Shown here: positions 1 to 9,312 of the stretch, one piece after another
Layout: each line of letters opens with the position of its first letter
How positions within the stretch are numbered: the first letter of the stretch is position 1
Origin: Planctomycetota bacterium
GTDB taxonomy: Bacteria > Planctomycetota > UBA1135 > UBA2386
DNA: 64,000 nucleotides
Reading direction: 5' to 3'
Assembly: GCA_016794425.1 (NCBI GenBank)
Contig: JAEUHR010000058.1
Coordinates: 62,001-126,000 of the forward strand
The notes under the pieces: model-generated
Database searches by the model: none
Told to the model about the DNA's origin: nothing
The model's input: only the letters and a program-made list of their open reading frames with translations
Made by a program: the position numbers and the translations under genes

Positions 1-1
1 G

Positions 2-328
2 GTCACGAAGGTCGTGGCGAAGGACGTGATCCAGTCCTTCCTGAACGCGATCATCGATGAACTCGCGGAGGGCAACCGACTGGAGTTCCGTGAGTTCGGC
101 GTGTTCGAGTCGCGCGAGCGCGCGGCCCGGCTCGCCCAGAATCCGCGCACTCTGGAGAAGGTCCCGGTTCCTGCGAAGCGCATCGTCAAGTTCAAGGTCG
201 GCCGCCTGATGCGCAAGAAGGTCGGCGGCGAAGACGTCGGCGACCTGTCGCTCGACGACGACGACGAGCCGTCGTCGCCGCCGGCGCGCAAGCAGAAGCC
301 GGGCAACGAAGCCAGCGGCTCGGCCTGA
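2..328 (+). CDS. HU/IHF-family DNA-binding protein, 5'-truncated by window edge
   Basis: Small basic histone-like protein that bends and compacts DNA as a dimer. The frame is open from base 2 with no stop, and the first visible residues (VTKVVAKDVIQ) align with the second half of HU helix 1-2, so roughly the first 15-20 residues lie outside the window. The GTG at 14 is therefore probably not the true start. The core GNRLEFREFGVFE, the DNA-binding arm RTLEKVPVPAKR and the closing VKFKVGRL are typical. Unlike the usual ~90-residue HU, it has an acidic/proline C-terminal tail of about 30 residues (DLSLDDDDE followed by SPPARKQKP). Family assignment is sure; HU versus IHF-like role is open. Confidence 0.93.
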   Translation, partial: VTKVVAKDVIQSFLNAIIDELAEGNRLEFREFGVFESRERAARLAQNPRTLEKVPVPAKRIVKFKVGRLMRKKVGGEDVGDLSLDDDDEPSSPPARKQKPGNEASGSA

Positions 329-346
329 GCGCTGCCGCGACCTCGT

Positions 347-1510
347 TCACCGCAGGCGCTGCAGCGCGCGGTCGAGGTCGGCGATCAGGTCGGCCTCGTC
401 CTCGATGCCGACCGACAGCCGGATCAGACCGTCCTCGAGGCCTGAGCGCCGCCGTTCCTCGGCCGGGATCGAGGCGTGGGTCATCGACGCGGGGTGGTCG
501 ACGAGGCTCTCGACGCCGCCCAGGCTCTCGGCCAGCGAGAACACGCCGAACGACGAGCACACCTGCTTCGCCTGCTCGACCGTCGCCTTCAGTTCGACCG
601 ACACCATGCCGCCGCCGGCGCGCATCTGGCGCATCGCGATCGCGTGGTTCGGATGGCTCGGCAGGCCCGGGTAGTGCACGCGGGCGACGCGCGGGTGCTG
701 CGCCAGCCACTGCGCCACCGCCAGCGCGTTCTCGCAGTGTCGCTGCATGCGCACGTGCAGCGTCTTCGTGCCGCGCAGCACCAGGAAGCAGTCCATCGGG
801 CCGGGCGTGCCGCCGCAGCTGTTCTGGAAGTGCATCAGCTGCTTGTGCAGCGCTTCGTCGTTGCTGACCAGCGCGCCGCCGACCACGTCGCTGTGGCCGC
901 CGAGGTACTTGGTCGTCGAGTGCGCGACGATGTCGCAGCCGAGCGCCAGCGGGTTCTGCAGGAACGGCGTCGCGAACGTGTTGTCGGCCATCGACAGCAC
1001 CGAGCGTCGCCGGCAGATCTGCGCGATCGCGCCGAGGTCGCAGCAGCGCAGCAGCGGGTTGGTCGGCGTCTCGAGCATCACCAGCTTCGTGTTCGGCCGG
1101 AACGCGCCCTCGAACTGCTGCAGGTCGGTGAGGTCGACGAACGTCGTCGTCAGTCCGAACTTGTCGTAGAGCGTGCGCAGCAGCCGGTAGGTGCCGCCGT
1201 AGAGGTCGTTGCCGGCGATCACGTGGTCGCCGCTGCGCAGCAGGTTCAGCACGCAGTGGATCGCCGCCATGCCGCTGGCGAAGCCGAGGCCGAAGCGGCC
1301 GCCTTCGAGCGCGGCGAGGTTCTGCTCGAGGGCCGTGCGGGTCGGGTTGTGGCTGCGCGAGTAGTCGTAGCCCTTGGTCTTGGCCGGCGCTTCCTGGACG
1401 TAGGTGCTGGTGAGGAACACCGGCGTCATGATCGCGCCGGTGGTGGGGTCGGGCTGCTGGCCGGCGTGGATCGCGCGCGTGCCGAAGCCTGCTGGGCGTT
1501 CGCTGTTCAT
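347..1510 (-). CDS. Cystathionine gamma-lyase / gamma-synthase family PLP enzyme
   Basis: 387-residue Cys/Met-metabolism PLP-dependent enzyme, normal length for the family. It cleaves cystathionine to cysteine or forms it from an activated homoserine. The PLP-binding lysine lies in STTKYLGGHSDVVGG (about K201) and the PLP-stacking/aspartate motif in MADNTFATP (D176). The phosphate-loop region FASGMAAI and the tyrosine region YDYSRSHNPTR are also present. The ATG at 1510 is chosen because family homology begins immediately (GFGTRAIHAGQ); the frame stays open far upstream but only as antisense to mutS2. A TAAACT box lies 10 bp before the ATG and no Shine-Dalgarno is visible. With the cystathionine beta-synthase at 55.7 kb a reverse transsulfuration role is likely, but sequence alone does not separate lyase from synthase. 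Confidence 0.92.
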   Translation of the reverse strand: MNSERPAGFGTRAIHAGQQPDPTTGAIMTPVFLTSTYVQEAPAKTKGYDYSRSHNPTRTALEQNLAALEGGRFGLGFASGMAAIHCVLNLLRSGDHVIAGNDLYGGTYRLLRTLYDKFGLTTTFVDLTDLQQFEGAFRPNTKLVMLETPTNPLLRCCDLGAIAQICRRRSVLSMADNTFATPFLQNPLALGCDIVAHSTTKYLGGHSDVVGGALVSNDEALHKQLMHFQNSCGGTPGPMDCFLVLRGTKTLHVRMQRHCENALAVAQWLAQHPRVARVHYPGLPSHPNHAIAMRQMRAGGGMVSVELKATVEQAKQVCSSFGVFSLAESLGGVESLVDHPASMTHASIPAEERRRSGLEDGLIRLSVGIEDEADLIADLDRALQRLR

Positions 1511-1520
1511 CGGGCGGCGG

Positions 1521-1526
1521 AGTTTA
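1521..1526 (-). promoter_or_regulatory. TAAACT -10-like box, gene at 1510
   Basis: TAAACT on the minus strand ends 10 bases before the ATG at 1510. TTGCC lies about 16 bp farther upstream as a weak -35. If used, the transcript would have a leader of only a few nucleotides. One of several such boxes in this window. Confidence 0.4.
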
Positions 1527-1558
1527 CATGGCGCCGCGCGCCGGCAACATGCTCGCAG

Positions 1559-3625
1559 ATGGCCACCTCCCCGCCGCCGCGCCCGTACGACCTCGATGCG
1601 CTCGAGTTCCACGTCGTGCGCACGCTGCTGTTCGAGCGGCTCGCGTCGCCGCTCGGGCGCTCGGCGGTCGAGGTGCTGGAGCCCTGCGCCGACGCCACCA
1701 CGGCGGTTCGTGCCCACACGGCGACCGCCGCGCTGGCGGAGCGGCTGCGCGACGGCGGCGAACTGCCGCTGACCGGGGCGATCGAGGTGCGTTCCTGGCT
1801 CGGCGCGTTCTTCGGCAGCGAACACGTGCTGCAGACCAAGGACCTGGCCGACCTGAAGCGGCTGCTGCGCGCCGCCGAACGCTGCCGCCGCTGGTTCCTG
1901 GCCGGCACGCCCGCGCTGGCAGCGTTCGCGACCGGCGCGCCGGACGTCGACGATCTGGTCGGGGAGCTCGAACAGCTGATCGACGACCGCGGCGAGGTGC
2001 TCGACACCGCGTCGGCGAAACTGGCCGCGATCCGCGGCGAGATCGAGCAGGCGCGGCTCGCGGTCGACACGACGCTGGCGCAGGTGCTCGCCTCGGCGGA
2101 ACTGCGCAAGTACCTGCAGTCGCCCGAGCCGGTGTGGCGGCACGGCCGTCCGGTGTTGCAGGTCAAGGCCGACAGCCGGCAGCGCATCGCCGGCGTGCTG
2201 CACGACCGCAGCGCGTCCGGCGTGACCCTGTTCGTCGAGCCCGAGGCTGTCGTCGAAGCTGCGAACCGTCTGTCCGACGCGCAGGCCGCCGAACACCGCG
2301 AGATCCAGGTCGTGCTCGTGTCGGCGGCGCGCGGTCTGCGGCGGCTCGAGGGTGAGATCCTGGCCGCGGTCGAGTTCACCGCGCGCGCCGACCTGCTGCA
2401 GGCCAAGGCGCGGCTGGTGCTCGGCAACGGCTACACGGTGCCGACGGTCGTGGAGCACGGGGCGATGCGGCTGCACGACGCGCGCCATCCGCTGCTGCTG
2501 CGCCAGCGACCGGCCGACGCGATCGTGCCGCTCGACCTGGCGCTCGGCGACCCGCACCACCTGCTGGTCGTGACCGGCCCCAACACCGGCGGCAAGACGG
2601 TCGTGCTGAAGACGATCGGCCTGCTGGCGCTGATGGCCGCCAGCGGCGTGCCGATCCCGGCGGCAGCGGGGGCGCAGGTGCCGTTCTTCGCCGCCGTGCA
2701 GGCCGACATCGGCGACGAGCAGGCGATCGCGCAGAACCTGTCGACGTTCAGCTCGCACGTGCAGCGCATCGCGCGCTGCCTGCAGAACGCGTCGCCGCGC
2801 GCGCTGGTGCTGCTCGACGAACTCGGTGCCGGCACCGATCCGGAGGAGGGCGCCGTGCTCGGCTACGCCGTGCTCGAGGAGCTCGTGCGCGCGCGCGCGT
2901 TCGCGGTCGTCACGACGCACCTCGGTCGCCTGAAGGACTTCGCCTACCAGCATCCTGGTGCCGAGAACGGTTCGATGGCGTTCGACGGCGCCTCGCTGCG
3001 GCCGCTCTACCGGCTCGACCTCGGCATTCCCGGCAACAGCCACGCGCTCGACATCGCCAGCCGGGTCGGCATGCCGCCGTCGGTGGTGGCGCGGGCCCGC
3101 GAACTGCTCGGCGTGCGCGACACGAGCCTCGACGACGTGATCGAACGCGTGCAGGTCGCGCGCCGCGATGCCGAGGCCGATCGCCGGCGCACCGCCGACC
3201 TGTCGCGCGCGGTGGCGGCGCAGCAGGAGGAACTGCAGGGCCGCATGGCACAGGCGGTGCGCAAGGAGTCCTGGTTGCAGGAGGAAGCGGACGGCGTCGT
3301 CGAGGCGGAGCTGCGCGCAGCCCAGGCCGCGCTGCAGGAGCCGCTGGCCGCGCTCGCCAGCGCGCCGGGCGTGCACGGCGAGCGGGCGCGCGGCATGAAG
3401 CTGGTCGTCGACGGCCTGTTGAAGCGGGCCGCGCTGCACCGCCGTCGGATGCAGTTCTGCCACGCGCTGAAGAAGGGGGACCCCGTGTACCTGCCGCGCT
3501 ACGGGCGCGTCTGCGCCGTGCACAAGGTAGATCGGCTGCGCGAAGTGGTCAGCGTCGACTACGGCAAGGTGAAGCTGGAGCTGCCGTTCGAGGACGTCTC
3601 CTGGCTGCGGCCGCTGCAGGATTGA
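1559..3625 (+). CDS. mutS2: MutS2-family ATPase lacking the Smr nuclease domain
   Basis: 688-residue MutS2 homolog. MutS2 proteins bind branched DNA or collided ribosomes and, where present, the C-terminal Smr domain cleaves. Seen here: N-terminal MutS-III/lever region, Walker A GPNTGGKT (340-347), Walker B LVLLDELGAGTDPEEG (D420, E421), the TTHLGRLK H-loop (about 450), a long charged coiled coil (about 500-600) and a short KOW-like end (KKGDPVYLPRYGRV). The protein stops at the KOW-like segment; the ~80-residue Smr domain of the usual ~780-residue MutS2 is missing. The ATG at 1559 starts just before family homology. The gene is divergent from the gamma-lyase, with only 48 bp between starts. 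Confidence 0.93.
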   Translation: MATSPPPRPYDLDALEFHVVRTLLFERLASPLGRSAVEVLEPCADATTAVRAHTATAALAERLRDGGELPLTGAIEVRSWLGAFFGSEHVLQTKDLADLKRLLRAAERCRRWFLAGTPALAAFATGAPDVDDLVGELEQLIDDRGEVLDTASAKLAAIRGEIEQARLAVDTTLAQVLASAELRKYLQSPEPVWRHGRPVLQVKADSRQRIAGVLHDRSASGVTLFVEPEAVVEAANRLSDAQAAEHREIQVVLVSAARGLRRLEGEILAAVEFTARADLLQAKARLVLGNGYTVPTVVEHGAMRLHDARHPLLLRQRPADAIVPLDLALGDPHHLLVVTGPNTGGKTVVLKTIGLLALMAASGVPIPAAAGAQVPFFAAVQADIGDEQAIAQNLSTFSSHVQRIARCLQNASPRALVLLDELGAGTDPEEGAVLGYAVLEELVRARAFAVVTTHLGRLKDFAYQHPGAENGSMAFDGASLRPLYRLDLGIPGNSHALDIASRVGMPPSVVARARELLGVRDTSLDDVIERVQVARRDAEADRRRTADLSRAVAAQQEELQGRMAQAVRKESWLQEEADGVVEAELRAAQAALQEPLAALASAPGVHGERARGMKLVVDGLLKRAALHRRRMQFCHALKKGDPVYLPRYGRVCAVHKVDRLREVVSVDYGKVKLELPFEDVSWLRPLQD

Positions 3626-3627
3626 GG

Positions 3628-3633
3628 TAGCCT
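3628..3633 (+). promoter_or_regulatory. TAGCCT -10-like box 6 bp before start
   Basis: TAGCCT overlaps the mutS2 stop region and ends 6 bases before the ATG at 3640, the spacing expected for a leaderless transcript. No purine-rich ribosome binding site lies between. The -35 region is not recognisable. Confidence 0.35.
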
Positions 3634-3639
3634 GCCGCG

Positions 3640-4026
3640 ATGCGCAGCCTGGTCCTGATCGCCGACAACGATCGCACCGTGAACGGGCTGTTGCGCGACG
3701 TGCTGGTGCAGCGGGGCCTGCAAGTGCGGCAGTGTTTCGATGGGCGGGCCGCGATGCAGGAGGGGCGCGCCGCCGACGTCGGCGTGCTGGTCTGCGATCT
3801 CGACATGCCCGGCGCCAGCGGCATCGAAGTGCTCGAGTCGCTGGCCGACCTCGCGGCGCCGCCGCCGGCGGTGGTCGTCAGCGGCTACCTCGACGCGGCC
3901 ACCCGGGCGCGGCTGCAGGCGCTGCCGTTCGTGCAGGCCGTGCTCGGCAAGCCGTTCGACCTGCTCGCGTTCGCCGACCGAGTTGCCCGACTGGTCGCGC
4001 CGGCGACGGACAGCGCCGGTGCCTGA
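3640..4026 (+). CDS. Single-domain response regulator (receiver only)
   Basis: 128-residue CheY-like receiver domain with no output domain. Acidic pocket D9/D11 (IADND), phosphoacceptor D53 in VCDLDMPG, switch serine S81 (VVSGY) and conserved K104 (GKPF) are all present, so it should be phosphorylatable. The alpha4-beta5 region and a short C-terminal tail (ATDSAGA) complete the protein. It starts 14 bp after mutS2 but probably has its own promoter (TAGCCT box). No histidine kinase is encoded nearby, so the partner is unknown. Confidence 0.9.
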   Translation: MRSLVLIADNDRTVNGLLRDVLVQRGLQVRQCFDGRAAMQEGRAADVGVLVCDLDMPGASGIEVLESLADLAAPPPAVVVSGYLDAATRARLQALPFVQAVLGKPFDLLAFADRVARLVAPATDSAGA

Positions 4027-4070
4027 ACCGGCCGTCGGCGGGTCGCTGCGAAAAATGCCCCGCGCCGACC

Positions 4071-4098
4071 TTGAACTGCGGGGGGGCGTCGGTATCCT
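4071..4098 (+). promoter_or_regulatory. Predicted promoter of the tRNA-tuf operon
   Basis: TTGAAC (4071-4076), 16-bp spacer, TATCCT (4093-4098), about 28 bp before the first tRNA. The sequence around the -10 (TATCCTCCTCCG) recurs in front of rpsL at 18067. A G-rich spacer resembling the one upstream of rplK follows the -35. Confidence 0.6.
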
Positions 4099-4126
4099 CC
4101 TCCGGCCTTTCCACAGCAGCTAGCCC

Positions 4127-4202
4127 GCTAGCGTAGCTCAACTGGTAGAGCACCTGATTTGTAATCTGGAGGTTGTGGGTTCAAGTCCCATCGCTAGCTC
4201 CA
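4127..4202 (+). tRNA. tRNA-Thr (anticodon TGT)
   Basis: 76 nt with encoded CCA. Acceptor GCTAGCG/CGCTAGC, D arm GCTC..GAGC, T arm GTGGG/CCCAT. Anticodon loop TTTGTAA gives TGT (4160-4162). The anticodon stem CCTGA/TCTGG has a central U-U mismatch. Confidence 0.96.
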
Positions 4203-4294
4203 GATCGGGTGCACCGGATTGCCTCCGCAGTCGGAGTCGGTGAGCACGCGACACGGGAGGCGGTTGGGGGAAGGTTCGCGCGCACGGCAACGTC

Positions 4295-4379
4295 GGGCGG
4301 ATACCAAAGCGGCCAAATGGACCAGACTGTAAATCTGGCGGCTCAGCCTTCGCAGGTTCGAATCCTGCTCCGCCCACCA
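4295..4379 (+). tRNA. tRNA-Tyr (anticodon GTA)
   Basis: 85 nt class II tRNA with a long variable arm and encoded CCA. Acceptor GGGCGGA/TCCGCCC, anticodon stem CCAGA/TCTGG, loop CTGTAAA. Second in the Thr-Tyr-Gly-Thr order also seen upstream of tufB in enterobacteria. Confidence 0.97.
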
Positions 4380-4442
4380 AGTCTCCCGTTCGGCAAGCGG
4401 TGATCCACCGTCGGCCTCGGCGTACGCGCGATCTGTCGACCA

Positions 4443-4516
<74 letters not shown>

Positions 4517-4539
4517 GATCGTTCTTTCCGTCTGCGTTC

Positions 4540-4615
4540 GCTGCTATAGCTCAGCTGGTAGAGCACCTCCTTGGTAAGGAGGAGGTCGTGGGTTCGATTC
4601 CCGCTAGCAGCTCCA
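4540..4615 (+). tRNA. tRNA-Thr (anticodon GGT)
   Basis: 76 nt with encoded CCA. Acceptor GCTGCTA/TAGCAGC, anticodon stem CCTCC/GGAGG, loop TTGGTAA. It lies 58 bp before tuf, so tuf mRNA is likely released by tRNA processing. Confidence 0.97.
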
Positions 4616-4673
4616 CCTCTGCATTCCTGTTCTCGGGGTCCCACGCGGGGACCCCACCGAAGTTCGAGATCCC

Positions 4674-5876
<1,203 letters not shown>

Positions 5877-5970
5877 GCGCGGGCAACCGCATCAGGCCGT
5901 ACCTCGAACGAGGCCATTCCGACCGGAACCGAGCCGGTTGCCGTCGCTCCCGCGGCAGCAACCGGCGCAC

Positions 5971-6046
5971 AGGGCAGTAGCTCAATTGGTAGAGCTGTCG
6001 ATTCCAAATCGACGGGTTGAGGGTTCGAGTCCTTCCTGCCCTGCCA
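5971..6046 (+). tRNA. tRNA-Trp (anticodon CCA)
   Basis: 76 nt with encoded CCA. Acceptor AGGGCAG/CTGCCCT, anticodon stem GTCGA/TCGAC, loop TTCCAAA. Its position between tuf and secE is the common bacterial arrangement. Confidence 0.97.
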
Positions 6047-6182
6047 TACACTTGCAAGCTGCTCCGCGATCGGCGGAGCACGAGCCATGCTGCGGCGGCG
6101 GCATGGCTCTGGTGCCGTAGACGCTCGGCCGAGTGCCGGACGGTCCTGCTGCGCCGAGGACCGCCGCCGTCGAGATCGATCC

Positions 6183-6620
6183 GTGAGTTATCGCAAGGAC
6201 CAAGGCCGCTACGCGCGCATGATCGCCTTCTGGGCGGTCCTGCTGCTCGTCGTCTACGGCTGCTTCCACAGCGGTGGTCTCGTGAGCGTGCTCGACCGCA
6301 CCATGGGCGATTCGAACCCGGTGCTGGTCGACCCGTTCCCCCTGGTCGGACGCCTGCGCGTGTCGACCTGCATCGTGCTGGGCATCGTGCTGCTGACCGG
6401 CATCGTGCTGCATGCGCTGTTGCATCGCCCGAAGATCGCCGACGCACTGATCGAGACCGAGGGCGAAATGCAGAAGGTGACCTGGCCTTCGTGGGGCGAG
6501 GCCTGGCAGGGCACGGTCGCGGTCACGGTGATGGTGATCGTGCTGTTCGTGTTCCTGTCCGCGGTGGACCTGCTGCTGCTGAAGGCGATGCAGATGTTGA
6601 CGGGTGGAGGCGCGGCCTGA
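6183..6620 (+). CDS. secE: Preprotein translocase subunit SecE (three TM)
   Basis: SecE clamps SecY in the inner-membrane Sec translocon. The 145-residue product has three predicted membrane segments: about 15-35 (MIAFWAVLLLVVYGC), 58-82 and 117-143. The conserved cytosolic amphipathic segment before TM3, EMQKVTWPSWGEA, is the family signature. The GTG at 6183 (SYRKDQGRYAR) is preferred because residues encoded farther upstream are low-complexity Arg-rich; ATG 6087 is the alternative. The stop overlaps the nusG start (TGATG), indicating coupling. Confidence 0.9.
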   Translation: MSYRKDQGRYARMIAFWAVLLLVVYGCFHSGGLVSVLDRTMGDSNPVLVDPFPLVGRLRVSTCIVLGIVLLTGIVLHALLHRPKIADALIETEGEMQKVTWPSWGEAWQGTVAVTVMVIVLFVFLSAVDLLLLKAMQMLTGGGAA

Positions 6621-7150
6621 TGGCTCTGGAGTGGTACTTCCTGCGGGTTCAGGTCGGGCGCGAGGACCGCATCCGCGAGAGCATGGTGCGCCGGCTCAAG
6701 CAGGCCGGCATCGAGCATCTCGTGCCGCAGCTCGTCGTCCCGACCGAGACGATCGCCGACCACCGGCAGGGCAAGAAGACCGTCAAGCGCCGCAAGCTCT
6801 ACCCGGGCTACCTGATGGTGCAGATGGACCTGTCCGACGACGTCTGGTTCGTGCTGCGCGAGACGCCCGGGTTCGGTGACTTCGTCGGTGGTCACACGCA
6901 GCCGACGCCGGCCCGCGCCGAGGACATCGAGAAGGTGCTCTCGACCATGGATGCCAGCAAGGAGCAGCCGAAGGTCGCCGTGCAGTTCAAGAAGGGCGAC
7001 CGCGTGAAGATCAAGACCGGCGCCTTCGAGAACACCGACGCGGTCGTCGAGGAAGTGCACGCGGAGAAGGGCACGCTCGACGTGTCGGTGAACTTCTTCG
7101 GCCGGCCGACGCCGATGTCGCTCGGCTACTGGGAAGTCGAACTCACCTGA
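6620..7150 (+). CDS. nusG: Transcription termination/antitermination factor NusG
   Basis: 176 residues. The NGN domain (WYFLRVQVGRE at the N-terminus, KRRKLYPGYLMVQM near residue 55, RETPGFGDFVGG) binds the RNA polymerase clamp. The KOW domain (FKKGDRVKIKTGAFENTDAVVEEV) contacts S10 or Rho. Normal length, no insertions. The ATG overlaps the secE stop. Confidence 0.96.
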   Translation: MALEWYFLRVQVGREDRIRESMVRRLKQAGIEHLVPQLVVPTETIADHRQGKKTVKRRKLYPGYLMVQMDLSDDVWFVLRETPGFGDFVGGHTQPTPARAEDIEKVLSTMDASKEQPKVAVQFKKGDRVKIKTGAFENTDAVVEEVHAEKGTLDVSVNFFGRPTPMSLGYWEVELT

Positions 7151-7494
7151 CCGTTGCTGGCCGGCCGCGGCCTGCTCGAGTGGGCCGGTGGTCGCCGGCG
7201 CCTCGCGGTCCGGCCGGTGGGCAGGCACCCGGCGGCGGCGATCGGTCGCAGCTGCCGCCGACCTTGGCAGTCGTGGCCTACGCAGGAGCCGGCGAGCCGT
7301 GCTGCTGGCGCGCAGGGCAACCGGCGAACTGCTGCGAAAATCGAGCGCGCCCACTGTTGACTGCGTGGGGGCGTTCTGCTTCACTCTTCGCCCCTCTTCC
7401 TGCCGCGGCCGCTGCGGTCCGCGGGTCGAAGACCTCTTGTAGTGGGAGGGCATCCGCACCTGCGGGTGTCCGCCGGAACCGCTGAGAGCACAGA
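7151..7494 (+). other. 344-bp nusG-rplK spacer
   Basis: No gene is visible. It holds a promoter-like site at 7357-7385 and therefore about 110 nt of rplK leader, where L1 autoregulation could act in other bacteria; I could not identify a convincing L1-binding mimic. The short frames that cross the region have no coding character. Confidence 0.6.
7357..7385 (+). promoter_or_regulatory. Predicted promoter of rplKAJL
   Basis: TTGACT (7357-7362), 17-bp spacer, TTCACT (7380-7385). The flank GCGAAAA about 20 bp upstream and the G-rich spacer resemble the tRNA-tuf promoter at 4071. The -35 is strong, the -10 weak. Confidence 0.45.
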
Positions 7495-7920
7495 ATGGCC
7501 AAGGAAATCACCGCGTACGTCAAGCTGCAGTGCCCTGCCGGGCAAGCGACCCCCGCCCCGCCGGTCGGTCCCGCGCTCGGTCAGCACGGCATCAACATCG
7601 GGCAGTTCGTCAAGCAGTTCAACGACGAGACCCGTGCGCAGGCCGGCCTGATCATTCCCGTGATCATCACGGTCTACAAGGACCGGACCTTCACGCTGCA
7701 GTACAAGTCGCCGCCGGCGTCGGTGCTGCTGAAGAAGGCCGCGAAGCTCGCTTCGGCGTCGAAGACGCCGGGCAGCCAGGTCGCCGGTCAGGTCACGCGG
7801 GCCCAGGTCCGCGAGATCGCGCAGGCGAAGATGAAGGACCTCAACACGGTTCACGTGGAAGCCGCGATGCGCATGGTCGAGGGCACCGCGCGCTCGTGTG
7901 GAATCCAGGTCGTCGATTGA
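7495..7920 (+). CDS. rplK: Large ribosomal subunit protein uL11
   Basis: 141 residues, the standard length. L11 binds 23S rRNA helices 43/44 in the GTPase-associated centre. The N-terminal domain has the proline-rich CPAGQATPAPPVGPALGQHG motif and the C-terminal domain GTARSCGI. Followed after 98 bp by rplA. Confidence 0.98.
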   Translation: MAKEITAYVKLQCPAGQATPAPPVGPALGQHGINIGQFVKQFNDETRAQAGLIIPVIITVYKDRTFTLQYKSPPASVLLKKAAKLASASKTPGSQVAGQVTRAQVREIAQAKMKDLNTVHVEAAMRMVEGTARSCGIQVVD

Positions 7921-8018
7921 CATTCGTCTCCGCTCGACGTCGTCGCGTCCGGTCCGCCAACTCCGCGCCGCGCCGCTGACGCCGTCGACCCGCAGACCAC
8001 TACGCAACAGGAACTCCC

Positions 8019-8705
8019 ATGGCCAAGAAGCGCAGTCGTCGCTACCAGAAAGCCGTCGCCAAGGTCGACCGAGCCAAGCGCTACGAGCCCGTCGAGGGCA
8101 TGGCGCTGATCAAGTCGCTGGCTGGGCCCAAGTTCGACGAAGCCGTCGACGTCGCGGTCCGCATCGGCATCGACGCCAAGAAGACCGACCAGTTGGTGCG
8201 TGGTTCCGTCAGCCTGCCGAAGGGCACCGGCAAGACGATCCGCATCGCGGTGTTCGCCGACGGTGAGAAGGCGAAGGAGGCCCTGGCGGCCGGTGCCGAC
8301 TTCGTCGGTGCCGCCGACCTGGCCGACCGCATCGAGAAGGGTTTCACCGACTTCGACATGACGATCGCTTCGCCCGACATGATGCGCTTCGTCGGCAAGC
8401 TCGGCAAAGTGCTCGGCCCGCAGGGCAAGATGCCCTCGCCGAAGGCCGGCACCGTGACGCCGAACGTCGCCGCCGCGGTGCGCGAGTTCAAGGCTGGCAA
8501 GATCGAGTTCCGCACCGATGCAGCGGCCAACGTGCACGCCGCGATCGGGCGCAAGTCGTTCGGTGCCGAGGACCTCGCTGCCAACCTGAAGGCGTTCCTC
8601 GAACACCTGCGCACGCTGCGCCCCGCGCAGGCCAAGGGTGAGTTCATCAAGAAGGTCGTCGTCTCCACCTCGATGGGGCCCGGCGTCCAGGTCGCAGTCG
8701 AGTGA
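8019..8705 (+). CDS. rplA: Large ribosomal subunit protein uL1
   Basis: 228 residues, standard length. L1 binds the 23S L1 stalk and in many bacteria represses its own operon. Signature regions include DVAVRIGIDAKKTDQ, GKLGKVLGPQGKMPSPKAGT and STSMGPGVQV at the end. rplJ starts 17 bp downstream with GAGAGGAGC as its ribosome binding site. Confidence 0.98.
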   Translation: MAKKRSRRYQKAVAKVDRAKRYEPVEGMALIKSLAGPKFDEAVDVAVRIGIDAKKTDQLVRGSVSLPKGTGKTIRIAVFADGEKAKEALAAGADFVGAADLADRIEKGFTDFDMTIASPDMMRFVGKLGKVLGPQGKMPSPKAGTVTPNVAAAVREFKAGKIEFRTDAAANVHAAIGRKSFGAEDLAANLKAFLEHLRTLRPAQAKGEFIKKVVVSTSMGPGVQVAVE

Positions 8706-8722
8706 GCGAGAGGAGCTGAACG

Positions 8723-9265
8723 ATGCCCAACCTCGTCAATGAGATCCTGCTGGCCGACCTGCGCCGCGAGTTCCAGAACATGGGCTCGTGTGTCGTGGTC
8801 GAGTTCGGCAAGCTGCTCCCGCAGCAAGACATCGAGATCCGTGGCCAGCTGCGCGCCGCCGGCGTGCGCTACCGCGTCGTGCGCAGCCGGCTGGCCAAGA
8901 AGGCCTTCGGCGACATGAAGCTGGATCTGACCGGCGCCCTGAAGGGGCGCTGCGGCGTCGCGATCGCCAAGCAGGAAGGGGCGATCCAGGCGGCCAAGAT
9001 CCTGCGCGACTGGATCAAGAAGACCAAGGACGCGCCGCTCGTGATCAAGGGCGGTGTCGTCGAAGGCACCGCCTACGTCGGCGCCGCGGCAGCCTCGATT
9101 GCCGAGCTGCCGGACCGCAACACCGTGAACACCCAGATCGTGACGGCCATCAGTGGGCCGGCGCGGTCGATCGCGACGCTGTTCAACGCCGTGGCCGGCG
9201 GCCTCGCCCGCTGCATCCAGGCGCGCGTCGACAAGGCCGGCGAAGCCGGCGCTGCCCAGTCCTGA
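8723..9265 (+). CDS. rplJ: Large ribosomal subunit protein uL10
   Basis: 180 residues. L10 forms the stalk base that carries L7/L12 dimers. The N-terminal rRNA-binding domain shows VVRSRLAKKAF and LKGRCGVAIAKQE; the C-terminal helix (about 140-180) that recruits L12 is present. A good Shine-Dalgarno (AGAGGAG) precedes the ATG. Confidence 0.96.
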   Translation: MPNLVNEILLADLRREFQNMGSCVVVEFGKLLPQQDIEIRGQLRAAGVRYRVVRSRLAKKAFGDMKLDLTGALKGRCGVAIAKQEGAIQAAKILRDWIKKTKDAPLVIKGGVVEGTAYVGAAAASIAELPDRNTVNTQIVTAISGPARSIATLFNAVAGGLARCIQARVDKAGEAGAAQS

Positions 9266-9312
9266 CCGCACTCCCAAACCCGCATCCCATCCCATTCGGA
9301 GGTCGTGCCATC

